Origin: Marinilabilia salmonicolor
Lineage (GTDB): Bacteria; Bacteroidota; Bacteroidia; Bacteroidales; Marinilabiliaceae
Direction: 5' to 3'
NCBI RefSeq assembly: GCF_003003035.1
Contig: NZ_PVTS01000010.1
Coordinates: forward strand, 1 to 64,000
DNA: 64,000 bases
Positions 63,086 to 64,000 of this stretch are shown here, in pieces (the stretch's first letter is position 1; every line of letters begins with the position of its first letter). Below the pieces are notes generated by a model. It was not told the DNA's origin. It did no database searches and saw nothing but the letters and a program-made list of their open reading frames with translations. The position numbers and the translations under genes are program-made.

Positions 63086-64000
63086 TTACTCAATATCGAG
63101 GTTCAACATATTGCGTAGTTTATCCAATGAGGGATTTTTTTCTGCCAGCACCTTATACTTATCAGCTGCAGTATAAGCCTTTTGAGGACCACTCTCCTCC
63201 CTGATGTACTCAGTCTCCAGACTTAGTTTGGCATTGCGAAGTTCTTTTTTGAGAAAATCAAAGAGTCCCTTTTTTTCCTTTAGCAACTCCACCTCCTGGG
63301 TTTCGTTCTTCAAAGGAAAAACCACTACTTTATCACCTTTCAGACGGGGCGAATGAGCGGTAAGCATACTGAAAAGACGGGGATTGGATTTCTCTACCGA
63401 ACGGGCATACCCATTCCATACCCGCTGCAACTGCTCGGGAGAAAAAGTCTCCTCCCAGGTTGGATCTATCCCGCTATCTGCTTCAACAACCTCCTGTTCC
63501 TCCCTGGCATTCTTCTGATTAGCAGAACCATTACCAGGTTTGGTAAAAGATTTTATGGAAACACTTTTGATTGTTTTCGGACCTTCTGTTTTTACAGACT
63601 GTCCTGAAACGCCTGCTGAACCAACCGCTTTTCCTGCCCCCGAAGCCTCGGATGCCGGCTTACTCTTCTCTCTTTCTGCTGCTTCAGCGGCTTCCTTCTC
63701 TACTTTTTTTTTTCGGTAAGCAGTCGCGACAGTTTGATGAGTGCAAATTCGGTATGCAAGCGTTTATTGCGGGCATTGCGAAACTGAATGTCACAATTGG
63801 TTGCAATGTCAAGGGCAGCTACCAGGAAGTCAACCGGACATGCCCTGGCCTGTTCCAGATATTTCTCCCGGATGGAAGCACCTACCTCAAGAAGAGCCAC
63901 AGTATTCTGATCCTTGCACATCATTAAATCGCGTAAATGACTGCAAAGGCCTGCCACAAAGTGACCGGCATCAAAACCATGATCCAGAATATCGTCCAGC
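63086..64000 (-). CDS. dnaX: DNA polymerase III gamma/tau subunit, 3' part, with apparent -1 frameshift
   Basis: The right window edge cuts this gene. In the zero frame (from 64000 to 63700) the text is DnaX domain III (VALLEVGASIREKYLEQARACPVDFLVAALDIATNCDIQFRNARNKRLHTEFALIKLSRL), ending L-L-T-E-K-K-K and a TAG. In the -1 frame the reading continues without a stop for 205 codons (V-E-K-E-A-A-E-A-A-E-R-E-K, then an Ala/Ser/Lys linker and the tau-like C terminus QLQRVWNGYARSVEKSNPRLFSMLTA). The junction is a ten-A run ending A-AAA-AAG. The short form would be gamma-like and the frameshift form tau-like. The domain III region and C-terminal match support dnaX firmly. Confidence 0.9.
63704..63713 (-). 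promoter_or_regulatory. dnaX: Ten-A slippery sequence in dnaX
   Basis: Reading frame GAA-AAA-AAA-AAG-TAG. The heptamer A-AAA-AAG is the slippery sequence used in E. coli dnaX. One base back, the next codon is GTA and the frame stays open to 63086. The run is also long enough for transcriptional slippage. Confidence 0.75.

Noticed and set aside
61847-63118. 423-codon plus-strand frame opposite icd
   Set aside because: Exactly antisense to a complete icd gene; its length follows from codon bias of icd.
63704-63713. T10 tract as a transcription terminator
   Set aside because: No G/C-rich hairpin precedes it on either strand, and it lies inside dnaX at a frame junction.

Overview
This window looks like chromosome of a Bacteroidota member, most probably from the Bacteroidales/Marinilabiliales side. 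The signs are SusC/TonB-type outer-membrane proteins, Wza/Wzc/Wzi-style capsule export genes, a eukaryote-like NADP isocitrate dehydrogenase, DUF4876/DUF4857-type proteins, TAnnTTTG promoter elements and little Shine-Dalgarno usage. I saw no rRNA, tRNA or CRISPR array.

Layout. 1-6.6 kb is an exopolysaccharide locus: a truncated WecA/MraY-type transferase, an outer-membrane export lipoprotein, a tyrosine autokinase with a Gly-Tyr tail, a Wzi-like barrel and a WcaF-like acetyltransferase. 6.7-11 kb holds several copies of a MITE-like repeat, a sugar-binding lipoprotein, mnmE and a phosphoesterase. 11.3-30.3 kb is a defence and toxin-antitoxin island. Its core is one compact minus-strand operon reading hsdM-hsdS-pAgo-membrane protein-AlbA_2 regulator-hsdR. 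A type I restriction system there encloses a prokaryotic Argonaute, apparently nuclease-dead, whose gene overlaps that of a two-helix membrane protein. hsdR carries a complete REP-associated tyrosine transposase (RAYT) domain in frame, bounded by REP hairpins, and hsdM carries REP-like repeats of the same kind plus a frameshift. Next come a toxin-antitoxin-SecB-like chaperone (TAC) module, a tripartite hipB-hipS-hipT system and an AAA ATPase whose paired operators are duplicated upstream of hipBST.

31-43 kb is mostly housekeeping: a VIT/vWA/TonB fusion, a lipoprotein, an ABC-ATPase remnant, a histidine kinase, a tRNA-dihydrouridine synthase and carB. 43-55 kb holds a lone receptor-plug protein and an eight-gene plus-strand cluster (TonB receptor, DUF4876-like lipoprotein, outer-membrane barrel, ABC ATPase and permease, DUF4857-like protein, OB-fold lipoprotein, PepSY-type membrane protein), probably an uptake system for a metal or metal complex. 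55-64 kb carries a DUF2293 protein, a DJ-1/PfpI protein, an aldo/keto reductase, a C69 dipeptidase, a frameshifted RAYT with a REP array, an SDR, a repeat-bearing secreted protein, icd and the 3' part of dnaX.

The strongest leads are the Argonaute/membrane-effector pair inside the restriction operon, the RAYT domain inside HsdR with matching REPs in hsdM, the TAC module, the apparent -1 frameshift needed to make full-length DnaX, and a palindrome that both terminates two convergent genes and gives both proteins the same last five residues.
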